Positions 36,401-47,070 of a DNA stretch of 64,000 nucleotides are shown here, piece after piece. The notes below the pieces were generated by a model that was not told the DNA's origin, did not search any database, and saw only the letters and a program-made list of their open reading frames with translations. The stretch is from Rhizophagus irregularis (Eukaryota > Glomeromycota > Glomeromycetes > Glomerales > Glomeraceae): positions 3,456,001 to 3,520,000 of the forward strand of contig NC_089451.1 in assembly GCF_026210795.1 (NCBI RefSeq), given 5' to 3'. A program made the position numbers and the translations under genes. Positions within the stretch are counted from its first letter, which is position 1. Each line of letters starts with the position of its first letter.

Positions 36401-36462
36401 AAAACAATAGAATTTATCGTTGCTACATGTACCTATGTGAATACAAATAAAAATAAAAAAAA
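33445..36462. other. Long intergenic region
   Basis: Contains the strand-asymmetric repeat at 33600-33880, then ordinary AT-rich sequence. Frames at 34176-34397 and 34935-35159 have no domain or splice context. The 34390-34660 island is less AT-rich but shows no open frame of interest. Confidence 0.4.
33600..33880. repeat. Degenerate duplication of A-rich/CCCACAC-rich sequence
   Basis: Two similar blocks (about 33600-33715 and 33790-33875), each A/G-rich (AAAAAAGA..AAGATAA) followed by CCCACACTTCCACACTCCCA -type sequence; strong C-over-G asymmetry. The minus frame 33639-33830 (VCGFVYGLGVWKCG) is a shadow of it. Confidence 0.6.
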
Positions 36463-37068
36463 CTAATTATCATCATTAATCTCAGATGGTATAGCATAGA
36501 TATCACCTATATCGATATCCAAACTGCCCCCCTTAGTCAAAATATTCATATCAAATGTGGGATTCACGGTATCAGGGACGTCAACCTCCCAATTAAATTT
36601 ATGGCTGCCATTTTCAAGGAGAGTTACTGATTGAGGAGTCAAGCCTAAAGTAATTGTATGCCAAGCACCATCAGCACGTATGTTACTGGCAGAAAGTTGT
36701 CGGAAGCTATTACTGTTGTCGTACCACTGATAATTGAATTTATCTGGGGTATTTGGGGTATATCTCAAGATCACACCAACGGGGGCTTTGGGTGTCGCTT
36801 GCCCATACGGAGAGAGAGATAATTTGACCTCATTAGTGTTTCTTATACTGTTCACGCGGATACGAAAGATAATAAGAGCACCAGCTTTGGTTGATAACTC
36901 ATTTAGAACACTGACAAATGTCCACACATTATCTTTTTGGACATTGGTGACCTTATAGTTCAAATACTCGTCGGCAGGATTCACTTGAATCCCTTCAGGA
37001 GGGGCTTTAATTGACCAATAAGAGGGAGGATAACTAGTAATTCTTTTGACTTTAGGTTGTTGGGACAT
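36463..37068 (-). CDS. Putative beta-sandwich (LamG/ConA-like) protein, 201 aa
   Basis: An uninterrupted, normal-composition frame (far less A/T-biased in codon choice than its surroundings) with ATG at 37068. No signal peptide (MSQQPKVKRITSYPP). Alternating hydrophobic strands dominate: ALIIFRIRVNSI (64-75), EVKLSLSPYG (80-89), VGVILRYTP (97-105), FNYQWYDN (111-118), then GAWHTITLGLTPQSVTLLEN (134-153), a strand-turn pattern seen in laminin-G/concanavalin-like folds, and LDIDIGDIYAI (183-193). No cysteines. A binding or adhesion-type cytosolic protein is possible. Exact family not recognised; the fold is an inference. TATTTAAATA about 45 bp upstream may be its TATA box. Confidence 0.7.
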   Translation of the reverse strand: MSQQPKVKRITSYPPSYWSIKAPPEGIQVNPADEYLNYKVTNVQKDNVWTFVSVLNELSTKAGALIIFRIRVNSIRNTNEVKLSLSPYGQATPKAPVGVILRYTPNTPDKFNYQWYDNSNSFRQLSASNIRADGAWHTITLGLTPQSVTLLENGSHKFNWEVDVPDTVNPTFDMNILTKGGSLDIDIGDIYAIPSEINDDN

Positions 37069-38209
37069 ATTGATTTTTTGATACTGCTCAAATTTTTTGG
37101 GAGAGCTATGATATTTAAATATTTGATGAAGACAGGTTGATTCAATTGTACTTGTGAGAAGAACGTTCGCTTGATGTATTGTTTACGCCAAACCAGTTTA
37201 TAGAATGGGATTTACAATAAACGCGCATACTCAGCTAACAGATGACAATCACAAACTAATCGTGTCGATATGCAGATAAAAAATTGTGTAAAGCTTCTTC
37301 GCATAACTTAAACAATAGGTATCATAGGTGCGACGTACCAAAAATCTCCTTCATAATCAGTAATGACCATCTTAAGAGATCCCAAGGTTCTGTCCACTTC
37401 CGAGTTTAAGCGAGTAAATAAGAAATTTTGTGTACATAAATGGTCTGGCGTAGATGGAATGCTTATTGAAGCCTTTGCCGATATACAGATACAATCACTG
37501 GACATTTTAGGTATACACAATAACATCGCGGTAATCATCATTACTATACTTTAAAAGCTTTAGCAATGATTTTTTTCACACAAAGGAGCTTAATAAAAAC
37601 AGATGCAAAACGTCGAGAAAATTCTTTGAATCGGAAGTGAGCTCTCTTAATTTGACCAATTAATTCTTGGAATAGATCCTCACGTACTAAAAAAAAATAT
37701 GGATGAAAATCGAAATGTAACTATGTAAGACGCATGCTTTAAAATGATGAATCTTCAGTTGTTCCGCGTTTACCCTATATCAGCAAAGCTTATCCGCGCA
37801 AAATCAGTTCTCTGAACTTCTCGAAATGGTACTTAGAATGAGGATGTTCTGTAATTAGATCTACGTCACACAGGAATGACAGGGTAATCATTACAGACAC
37901 ATGCATGAACAAAGCCTCAATGAAAGAATTTGATCATGAGATAAGAGATAATAGTTGTAAATAAATCGCATCTATATGATCTGAACTTGATAAATAAATG
38001 CACAGTAATGTTAGACATCATGTAATTCTTTTTGAAGAATATTATTTTACATGGTCTGTGCGGGTAAAAGAGATATAGATAGAAGAAAATTTTATAGATA
38101 TTGATGAGAAATTAGGTAAAGAAGATTAGATTCTTGTAGTTAGCGATATAGATAGAAACAAGTTGTAAAAATTTATTAAGAAACCTGAGAGACTCGCATT
38201 AAATGGCCT
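37069..38209. other. Intergenic, no gene seen
   Basis: The minus frame 37308-37541 (ending KMVITDYEGDFWYVAPMIPI) has some coding look but no partner exons and no family; left uncalled. Confidence 0.35.
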
Positions 38210-38470
38210 AGGATCCATATATTTCCTCACTCTTTGATCTCTTTGATAGCGTCATACATTTCACTTGCTTCTCTAGCATCCATTTTTTTACTTCTACTTT
38301 TATTTCACGTTGTAACTTTTCTTTCTATATACTGCTCGACTATTTTGGCATCGTTCCTCAATTTTTCAACCTTTTCTTCCATTTCACTAGAAATGTTTGC
38401 ATTTTTCTCATGTTCATCTTTGATTGCTTTCAAATTAAGAGATTGTTTCTCAATCTGCATTAAATAGCAA
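38210..38470 (-). pseudogene. Coiled-coil coding relic
   Basis: Minus-strand frame reads QIEKQSLNLKAIKDEHEKNA then EMEEKVEKLRNDAKIVEQYI, a good heptad pattern, followed by a stop; coding-like sequence (KMDAREASEMYDAIKEIKE) continues after it. It starts directly after an ATTTAATGCAG acceptor-like sequence. Probably an exon remnant of a larger coiled-coil protein. The opposite-strand frame 38234-38467 is its shadow. Confidence 0.35.
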
Positions 38471-39159
38471 TAAGAATGGGCTCAAGGTAATCTACTAAAA
38501 AGATCATCATGTAACTCGACTTTAACATATCAGTTTTTTTCCTCTTTCGCGGAAAGGTTCAGGCATGGAAATCGATGCTTTAATTTAGTATACACTGGGA
38601 ATTATTAAAATGTTATATCTGCAAATGCAAAGACTCGCTTTATTAATAAAAATGACAATCAGTCAATCGATCAAAAATTTTAAGAATAATCAAATTCCCT
38701 AGTTTGATAATATAACAAAAAAATTAAAAAATTCAATTTTATTCTTTTGATAAACTCAAAAAAAATGGCCGGCATTATGTGACAGATAGTGCGTGACGAA
38801 TAGGGTTTTGCTAAAAAAATTTCTAAAAGTCACGTGAAGTTTCGTGACATTTTTTTCAGAATATATACTGCGGCAGAATTTCTGTGTAAGCTAGCACGCG
38901 TCTCCAAGTTTTCAACAATTTCAAAAAAAAAAATACTACTAGAAATTCATACATTATCTTTTGAGATTTCAACGTTGAGCTCGGCAAAAAGGTGAGCTTT
39001 TCAATAGACAATATCGTGAGACATAGTCATACTATAGTCATATATTTTTAATTTCTATTCCGTCTTCTTTAAGACACAAAAGTTTATTACTTCGGTTTGA
39101 ACTATTTTGAGGCTGATCAATTTAACCTTATTTCGATCCTCAAATTCCGTCTTATGAAA
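38471..39159. other. Intergenic, no gene seen
   Basis: Nothing supportable; AT-rich with a GTCACGTGAAG word near 38830. Confidence 0.35.
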
Positions 39160-40190
39160 GATGACTTTCACGTATGATAAGTCTATTGAGCATACTGAAA
39201 TATCTAAGTTCGTACTATACGTTGCGGAGGACACAACAGATAAAAATTGGAAGGAAGCTGCTTCAGCTCTCAGCGAAGATGAAATGTTCAAAGTAAGTAC
39301 TTTAAATTTGTATTAAGAAAAAAGATCTGGATAGAGATGGAATTGGGTAATGCCGAAACAACCACCTAAGCGGCTGGCTAGTTATGGGGACTCTCCAGTG
39401 GGTTCCGTCTGAAAACTAGAGGCATTGTCTCTATGTCAAGAGCACTATTCGTTCGCAGTCCCTAATGACCTGACAACTCCTGATTTCTCGTTTTTTGTTT
39501 CTAAAACTCATAATCATTTTATTTCCTAAGCGCCAAACACAGTGGGAGGATGTTAAATTGTCCTGGAATATTGTTGATAACAAAAAGCTGGCTTAGATAA
39601 AAGTTTTTTGGAAAAGAAGTTGGAGGTATGTTCGACACACCTGTACTAAGTTTCAATCTCCAAAGTAATCATATCAACCTTTATTTGCACATTCAATATG
39701 TTATTGATCGTTCTATAGTATGACTATTAAGGTTTTAGTCGTAGGTGTACGTGGACGTCGACGTTGTTGATTATTGCGATCATTGGAAGATGACGATTGA
39801 TTGGAGTTATTTTTAGGGCGTGGAGGAGGAAGGGTAGTGGGGAATGAGATTCATATGATCACGGATCAGATAAAATTAGTTTATATATCATTTCGTTCCC
39901 TACTACTCTCACAACATCACTACCTGATGATGCTCTCGCAACGACACCACCGCTTAGAAGCCAAAGGTATTTCTTTAAGACCACATGGGTTTTTTCTGAT
40001 GGTAAAGTTCGTAAGGTGCAATATCAGGTTTACCGATTTTTGAAAAAGGTTCGGAGGAAGAACAAGAACGTGAAGGAGTGATGGTTATCGCAGGATTATT
40101 AAAGGATAGGGTGGACGTAGAGAAGGAGCCGGCAATGAAAAAGCAACGGATTCAAGGATATTTCGAAGACAGGAGTAACCCATAGTACAC
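39160..40190 (+). pseudogene. Second remnant of the SAM/nuclease-like multicopy family region
   Basis: Coding-like piece FVLYVAEDTTDKNWKEAASA at 39205-39265 ending at a GTAAGT donor near 39292; then, after non-coding sequence, the C-terminal signature of the multicopy family at about 40035-40186: EKGSEEEQEREGVMVIAGLL, then KDRVDVEKEPAMKKQ and RIQGYFEDRSNP followed by a stop. The same signature is at 25475-25600. The central nuclease-like part is not recognisable here. Broken in several places. Confidence 0.45.
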
Positions 40191-40414
40191 CCTAGAATAA
40201 TCATCCTCCAATTCACTTCGTTTATTGTCGGTTGTAATGCCATCATATCAAAAAAAAACATTTTAAATTTTAGCAAGCTCCTTTTAGGTCGTGTTATTCC
40301 ATAGATAGAATTCTGTTTATCCTTTGAGGCCTTGGTCTAAAGGGGCATAGAAACATCATGTATCACGGACTAGCTTCCGATTTGAATTTATTTTGCATAT
40401 ATTAAAATTTTTTT

Positions 40415-40466
40415 CTTGGCAAAATTTTTCAGCGAACATTGTTCGCCAAAAATCACGTGATTTTTT
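40415..40466. promoter_or_regulatory. Double palindrome upstream of coiled-coil family relic, copy B
   Basis: Two abutting palindromes: GCGAACATTGTTCGC (40432-40446, perfect apart from the central base) and AAAAATCACGTGATTTTT (40448-40465, perfect 18 bp, with a CACGTG core as bound by bHLH factors). They end 22 bp before the ATG of the downstream coiled-coil relic. The same arrangement, decayed, is at 25685-25710. Confidence 0.5.
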
Positions 40467-40487
40467 CAACTGAATACTTATATACAA

Positions 40488-41720
40488 TGTCTTCGAAAAT
40501 GAAATCCGAGATTGACTCACTTAGACAGGAGAACGCCAGTCTTATGGCTAAGATTACTGCACTTGAGTCCGGGAAAGACGAGCTTTTAAAACACGGAAGA
40601 GAGAACCAAGGCTCAAGAGTAGAATCGAGGAGTTAGAAAAGGGTAGGACAGATACTGTTACTGAGAATGCCAGACGTTACGTTTGCTGAACTTAAGGCTG
40701 AAGTAGTGAAACTAAGGGACGACAATGAGGAAAACGAACGGCAGATCCTAGATATTTCTCCCAAGGAGGTTGTTAATGTAGTGATCATAAATCAACGAAG
40801 TACAGAGAAATGGATGATTTTTTGGGCGATGCACGTAAGAAAAGCGTTAGCGATGGGATAAGACAACGCAATAAGAAGAAGAAACTACTGCGTGAATCAG
40901 CTAGACGGGAGGTGCACTCGATTTCCCAGAATATTACCTCCACTACTCCTAATGAGCGAGGAGTATCATGGAAATTCTAGCGAACAATGTTCGCCCAAAT
41001 CGAGGTATTGTTAGCCTATATGAAAACGCATGTAATGCAGAAGTAAACGCAATCGAAGACAACAAAGAAGAAATATTGTGCTGGTGTTACTACGCTAAAG
41101 AATTCAAGTGTATGTAACTATGTAAAAGATTTCATGGGAGAAGAAAGCGAAAGCTCCCTGACACCTACCTAGCGTAAAACTTTATGTAACAGACACGGAC
41201 GATAAACAAGATGATAATCAGAATAATGCATTAGAGTTGCAAGGATTCAACCAAGATAAGTGTCTCAACCATATCCTTTAACTCATGTCTCTAATTCTTC
41301 AAGTGATTCCGATACCACTGGTATCACCTTTGGAATCGGTCCAGCCAATCTCTGGGAAAATGAATACCGTATACTCCTGAAGAAGCTAAGCTTCGAAATG
41401 GAACGACCACAAAGTGATTAACTCTCTCCACTCCGGAAGAAGCTATCAAAAGAGAAGTGTGAAAGGGTTATTAGTTTGATGATAAATCGATTCAAAAAGA
41501 CTACCCCATGTTTAGAACTTCACATCAGTATAGATAGGGACTGTGGGAATCAAGTAGATTGCTACTTTATCTATGATACGCAAATCTGCCCTATGTAAAA
41601 GATCATTGGTATCTAGAAGACCACTGATTGGTTGATTGATAGTGAAGGCAATGAAACATATTATTTGATTTGCGATAATATCAAAGAACCTGGAATCCTA
41701 CTTGCTGTGGCTTAGTCCGG
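40488..41720 (+). pseudogene. Broken copy of a multicopy coiled-coil/zinc-ribbon family gene
   Basis: ATG 40488 opens MSSKMKSEIDSLRQENASLM (long heptad coiled coil), then pieces in other frames: RIEELEKGRTDTVTENARR (about 40630), LKAEVVKLRDDNEENERQIL (about 40690), VSDGIRQRNKKKKLLRESAR (about 40850), EEILCWCYYAKEFKCM (about 41070), CERVISLMINRFKKTTPCLE (about 41459-41518) and DSEGNETYYLICDNIKEPG (about 41640-41697), with a CPM-type zinc-ribbon half at 41587. The order is that of a protein family I remember as very abundant in Rhizophagus. Multiple interruptions; dead. Function of the family unknown. Confidence 0.5.
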
Positions 41721-42099
41721 ATACCTCTAAGAGCATTCACTGTGAATGTGAGGTGAAGTGGAGAAAAGCATAAAGGTAAGAGTGAATCAGAGGTATTGCC
41801 TCCGCTCCGGAATTTTGCAATAAATATCAGAATATTTGGTATGTGTCGGAATTGGTTAATTTACTTTGGAATTATAAAATCAGCGCATTAGATAGTATAG
41901 AATAGCGGGAAGAAACTCTTGTTTTATGGGTTAGCTCCCCACTATATTACCTCATCATCTTGTAAAAATATCTTTTAAATTTTGTTGTTTGAATTAATTT
42001 ATTTTTACAATTATAAATTAATATTTAGTACGAAAAAGTGCAAAACTTTATTTATCAAACTCATGATATAGTAAAATAATACAAGATGATAAGAAAATC
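41721..42099. other. Intergenic, no gene seen
   Basis: 3' flank of the coiled-coil relic; nothing supportable. Confidence 0.35.
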
Positions 42100-42440
42100 T
42101 ACAAATGGTGCTAGACTTTATTATTAACAAATTAGAATTTCAATATTCATCAATATCCATTTGATCCTGAAATTTATGTTATCCTCCTTTGCGTCTTTAC
42201 ATTCAAATGATGCTATCATAATAGCTCCCCATTTTATTCCTATCACGACGTGAGTGGCATCTGTGTCATGGTACAAACCATAAGGACACCAAACTATTAG
42301 AGCCGAAAATGATCTGTGAACCAAGCCGCCAATATGACAACATCACCCTGGTGTCCGAAAACAAAACCTGATGGCGGAGCTGTCCCGAAGGAAAGCACCG
42401 CCCGATTTGATGAAATAAAACTAGTAAAATTGTTTCTGAA
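42100..42440. pseudogene. Coding-like island, strand unresolved
   Basis: A GC-richer island. The minus strand gives LIVWCPYGLYHDTDATHVVI (within 42124-42324) and SFGTAPPSGFVFGHQGDVVI (about 42340-42400) in different frames; the plus strand gives PKTKPDGGAVPKESTARFDE (about 42355-42415). Either strand could be the original coding one. No family recognised. Confidence 0.25.
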
Positions 42441-43412
42441 AGAGAAAATAAAATAATTTACTATTAAAAAGTTACCTTAAAATTATTAATTTTTATTATT
42501 ACACCAAAGAAGAGTTTTTTATGATATCTCCCTTTTAATTAATAAGTAAATAACAAGTCAATCCGCCATCACTATCAACTATGAGATTAAAGTGTATAAA
42601 AGAAAGAAGTGCGCGATGCAGTGAAAGGATTTGAACAAAAAGAACCATTAAATCGTAAATGAGTTTAAACACTTTTTCCTCAAGTTTATCAACCAATTTC
42701 TTTCAAGAAAATGTATTTGATATCACATATCTATTTTTTTCTGCTTCATTACTGAGAACACTGAGGCGATGAATTCATTAAATGTCCTAAGTGGGTAAAT
42801 CATATATGATTTTATAACTATTGCTCGACATTTCTAATTCTAATTTATAAATGAATGAAATTTTTTGGAGATTTATAATTGGGTTAAAGGAAGTAATAGG
42901 AATTAAATAATAAATTAAGGAAGAGTAATTGGAATGAATTTTTGTCTTTTTTAATGTTGCAAAAGATAATTAATAAGCCCTGTACATAGTATCCTCTTAT
43001 TAGATGTTAAAAATGCGTTGATAATCTTCCGATTTCACCGTACGATCAGTAACTTTAGTTACTCTATAGCAGTTCCCGACATCTGGGTTGGCTCTATCAT
43101 GATACGACCTATATTTAAGAAAGTTAGAAACATTGCAAATATTTTCCAGAAAATAATAATAATAAAGCTTAACACTAACCAAGCTGGTAAGCTATGAATG
43201 TGCATATTTAATTTTTGATGGTTACGCTGGAAACAATGTAATAATATGTGATTTTGACGCAGTTACGACGTTCAGTTGAGATTGATTGCTCGAAACAATG
43301 GTGCTGGGAAGGTTAGAGTTGAATTCCTTCTTTTTACTAATGCAAGTTTCTTTTCATCATCAGTCATCAGTAATCACTGAGGATGCACGAATTAGCTGAA
43401 GTATACAACTTG
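42441..43412. other. Intergenic, no gene seen
   Basis: AT-rich; the minus frame 43000-43182 has no domain. Confidence 0.35.
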
Positions 43413-44742
43413 TCAGTATATTGATTTTTGGTTAATAGAATTAATTAAAAAATTTACCTCGACAACAGCACAAAAATTGTGATTTAAATAAGAAATTTTT
43501 TTTTCAAATGATAAAGACACATGTTTCATGAATTTATCATAAATTTTATCCATAGTGTAAGCAGCTAAACCGGGAAGGCCTGTTATTACATATAGATAGT
43601 GATAAAGAGATTGAAGATCCTTCTCGTCTAACATTGAAAGTTTCTTCTTACAAAACTTATTAAAAATAGTCTTTGAATTCTTCTTCAGTGAAATAGGCAT
43701 CTTCAAATCCCTAAGTATTTTTTTTTTTTAAGCTGATATGGCAAAACATCATAGCTGTATCCATTATTAATGAAATATAATCTAATATTTATTCTAATAA
43801 GCAAAAAAAAAAGATCCATATTATAAAAAATTTGTGTAGCCATATTTGAGTCACTTCAATATTGTAGGCACCAAGATATCCATATGAGGCAAATACAACT
43901 TTAAGTATCGTTGCACATCTTTAAATGATTCCCAAAACACATTACCGCCATGAAGAGGTTCACTTCTATTAATTGGAGTGTACATTTTTTGTGCTTCATC
44001 AATAATTAGAAACGTTTTAACATTACAACTATTAAGAAATTCGAACCAAGTCATATTCATAAGACATTTAAATCCTTCTGCAAACGTCCACTCATCATCC
44101 TCCTTATTATCCATCCACATTAGCGAATACGAAAAACACGCCTTAATCCTCGTCTGAATTAAGCAAACTATTCTCAAATAGCTGTGCAAGTGTTGTCTTG
44201 CCTGCCATCGGAGGCGATCGAATTAAAATTATCTTTTCTTTAAGCAGACACTTGAGCAGTTTGTCAATAGTTAGTTTCCCTTGACAAATAGTATCACAGG
44301 AAAGGTCAATCACGACCATCTTCCGATCCATGTTTATTTGTTCCATCAAGACCTCCTATTCAGTACAAAATATGGAAATAACATGAATCAAATGCACATT
44401 AGCACGAAAGTTAGAAAACAATAGCTTTATACAGTACCTAGTCTTGATATTCCTTTGTTTATAGGCGAGTCTGTTGTGTTGAAAGTAATAAGAAATAAAA
44501 TAAGTTAGTTATCAACACAAAATTTCTTGTTCGAGAGATAAAAAATTGAGAGACACTTACCAGTAATATTTTCTCCAGGAAAATACCATACCAGCTAGGT
44601 TTAACGTTGTATCCAAAATGACTTTTTTCGTGTTATGACATTGAATTTTGTGCACACCTAGAAAAAGGAGTGCTTGTATAACGCAAAATACGGTAAATTG
44701 ACATTCTTTATTTCTGAACGAAATTTTACAAATTGAAATCAC
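43413..44742 (-). pseudogene. Fossil Crinkler-family gene with P-loop NTPase C-terminal region
   Basis: On the minus strand: KIILIRSPPMAGKTTLAQLF (about 44183-44242), a Walker A P-loop; DDEWTFAEGFKCLMNMTW and KTFLIIDEAQKMYTP (about 43980-44100), a Walker B-like IDEAQ; GGNVFWESFKDVQRYLKLYL (about 43900-43957); then YHYLYVITGLPGLAAYTMD (about 43540-43600). This motif series is that of the ATPase-type C-terminal region of Crinkler proteins in these fungi, from memory. The upstream part (44525-44580) has the same word as the first CRN fossil around its GTAAGT donor (TTCTTGTTCGAGAG..GAGACACTTACC), so a decayed N-terminal part probably ends there. Broken in several places; treated as a fossil. Confidence 0.6.
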
Positions 44743-45005
44743 TAAAGAATAGAGAAAATAATATAAAATGCAAGAATTATTGTCCTTTGCATTGCTCTGG
44801 ACGTAAAAATTTGGGTAAAATAAAAATTTTAAATTTACGAGAAAAGAATAGTAAAATACAAGAATTATTAACGTAATAAATAATTCTTGTAAAAATAAAT
44901 TTAAAGGAAATTAAAGGAAATTAATAAGAATTATTGCATTCGCTTATTTATTTGCTCTGGACAATAATTCATATAAAATTATGAAAAAAATTTATCAATC
45001 GGAAA

Positions 45006-45153
45006 ATCAGCCATATGTCAGTAATGTCACAATGTCAGGTAAGAGTGACGATCAAAATAATTCCAGTTTGTCGAGATAATTTTCGATCAAAAAATTTGGT
45101 TGATTTGACATTTTTACTGATATCGATAGCGAGTTATGACGAATATGACTGAT
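45006..45153. repeat. Inverted-repeat relic, ~148 bp
   Basis: Left ATCAGCCATATGTCAGTAAT and right (other strand) ATCAGTCATATTCGTCATAA are imperfect inverted copies. No clear target duplication. Possibly an old MITE. Confidence 0.25.
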
Positions 45154-45417
45154 AAATACAGCAAAATTGATATAAAGCTCTAAATTTATCATTAGTTAAT
45201 ACTTCTAAATTTGATTATAACTTTAAAGTTTAAACTCCATTAAACATTAGTTTTGAATAATAAGTATTGATTATCTTTTTCAAAACATATGTCGTAGTTG
45301 ACCTCCGATCCTTAAATAGACCAGTTCATAGGTTCATAGCCGTTCGATCGGCATTTTTGCGCGAAAGAGCGTCAGAGCGGATATTTATATAAAATTTTCG
45401 TCGATCTTTTTCCGTAC

Positions 45418-45431
45418 TTGACTAATGTGGC
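45418..45431 (-). promoter_or_regulatory. Word shared upstream of both CRN fossils, copy 2
   Basis: TTGACTAATGTGGC, identical to 30861-30874, again preceded by GTAC, here in a slightly GC-richer island (45330-45445). Confidence 0.3.
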
Positions 45432-45924
45432 CGTGTGCCAACAGAAAGACTTTTAAAAAAAAAGGTAAAGCACAGTACTCTGTGCGATGAACTCATACAG
45501 TGACCCCTACAAATCTCTACAAGACCTGATTGGTTAGATTTGCGGCATGTTAAACTAACTACATAAGTTAGATTTAATTGGTTGATGATACACCCAATAC
45601 ACTATGCACTTATCAAGGTCACCTCGCGTTATACAGGCGATCATCGTCCGAGCTACAATTTTTTTTTCTCTTTTTTTTTTTAAACACGTAATTTATTCAA
45701 GAACTTTACTTTAAATAATGCATAAAAAAACAATGCATATAATAGAAAACTATTAAATCTTTTTATCAAGTATTGTCTATACTATAATTATAAGCCAACT
45801 TAAAACGTTATACTGTATATAATATAGAAGCTGTAAATGTTAGAATATAGCGTTATAATTATGGTGGTGTTGCTTTTTTGTAGGAGATAACAGGTAAATA
45901 TTTTCTTTTATCATAGATTTGTTT

Positions 45925-46400
45925 TCCTTATTTGCATTAAGATCTTTATTTCCAGACTTTATTCGTAGTATTCTTTAAATTTCTAATATCTTCATTGTCA
46001 TTAATTCAATTACTTTTATCAAATTTTTGGCCTCATCGTCTACTCCATCAGAAATGGATTTATATTATTTGTTATAAATTCCATTTCATTTAAATTAGCG
46101 AGAAGATTAGTAGCTAATACAATATATTCTTGTTTCCATACAGCAACATCTTGTTCAATATTTAAAGAACTTGTTAGCATAGTTTCATCGGATTGGGATG
46201 AATAGATGTGTGATGGACACTGCCAATATTAAAACGAGAAAGGCTCCTTGAGGTTCCAGCTACAGTCGAAAAAATAATGGACCTTATCAGGGTGTTGACT
46301 AGTGTATGGTGAAGGCTTTAAAAGTTTTATCAGTGAAAATACTGTTTTTCATACCTTTCATGGAGGATGATCATGAATTGTGTGAATATAGTTAATATAA
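45925..46400 (-). pseudogene. Coding-like relic, unrecognised
   Basis: Minus strand reads SSQSDETMLTSSLNIEQDVA, VWKQEYIVLATNLLANLNEM then EFITNNINPF (about 46060-46205), followed in another frame by SDGVDDEAKNLIKVIELMTM (about 45985-46050) and preceded by IIFSTVAGTSRSLSRFNIGS (about 46220-46285). Helical, polar, coding-like, but interrupted. Family not recognised. Confidence 0.35.
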
Positions 46401-46564
46401 GAGACCAAAATCGTACAGATTTTAAACAAGAATTAATCAGCATGGGCACAGAAATTCCTCCACCTACGGTCATTTTGTCATGATCTTGTTATTTAGTAGA
46501 TTATCACAACTGAATTTCATTTTTGCTTTCTTTGATATGCAATGTTATTATATCAAAAAATCTA

Positions 46565-47068
46565 CAGTCAAAACTTGTTATAGTGAAGCTGAGGTTCTAA
46601 CCATTTTTGTTCACTATAATGAAGATTTCTTTATAGCACTTTATAGTAAACTTAATAATTAATATTGCAAATACTATTTAGTAATAAAAAGCTTTGAATA
46701 ATTTATATTTTTATATTATAGTAATTAATTACACAATTTATAAAGATTAAAAAAAAACCTTTGGTAAAGGAAACTTTTTTGTATTAATATAATATCTATA
46801 ATTCTATCTAATAATAATAATAAAATAATTAATTTCTCAGCCACAATAAGATCTTAATTTGATATTGTCTTAATATAGCATGTTCTTCTAAATTGGGTAA
46901 AAATATCAAAGTGATTCGCACATCAAATGATTTCACTATAACGAATCTAATATCGAAATTTTTATTAGATAAGTTTACTTTAACATATAAAGTGAACTGG
47001 GGAAATAAAAAAAAGTTCACTATAAGCAAATTTACTACAACGGGTTTTATTATAACGAGCTTTAACCG
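46565..47068. mobile_element. pogo-like MITE, 504 bp
   Basis: Termini are inverted: left CAGTCAAAACTTGTTATAGT, right (other strand) CGGTTAAAGCTCGTTATAAT, both flanked by TA (46563-46564, 47069-47070). CAGT(C)AAA-CTCGTTATAA-type ends and TA duplication are typical of pogo/Tigger elements. Internal TTCACTATAA words recur. No transposase; frames at 46829-47102 are inside the element. Confidence 0.55.
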
Positions 47069-47070
47069 TA

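Larger units (their letters stand above)
44743..45924. other. Intergenic with CRN-shared word and small inverted repeat
   Basis: Holds the 148-bp inverted-repeat relic at 45006-45153, the 14-mer at 45418-45431, short repeated words (AATTCTTGTAAAATA / AAGAATTATTG near 44770-44960) and T/A runs. No gene. Confidence 0.4.

Noticed and set aside
36734-36958. Plus-strand frame of 74 aa
   Set aside because: Antisense shadow of the beta-sandwich protein gene.
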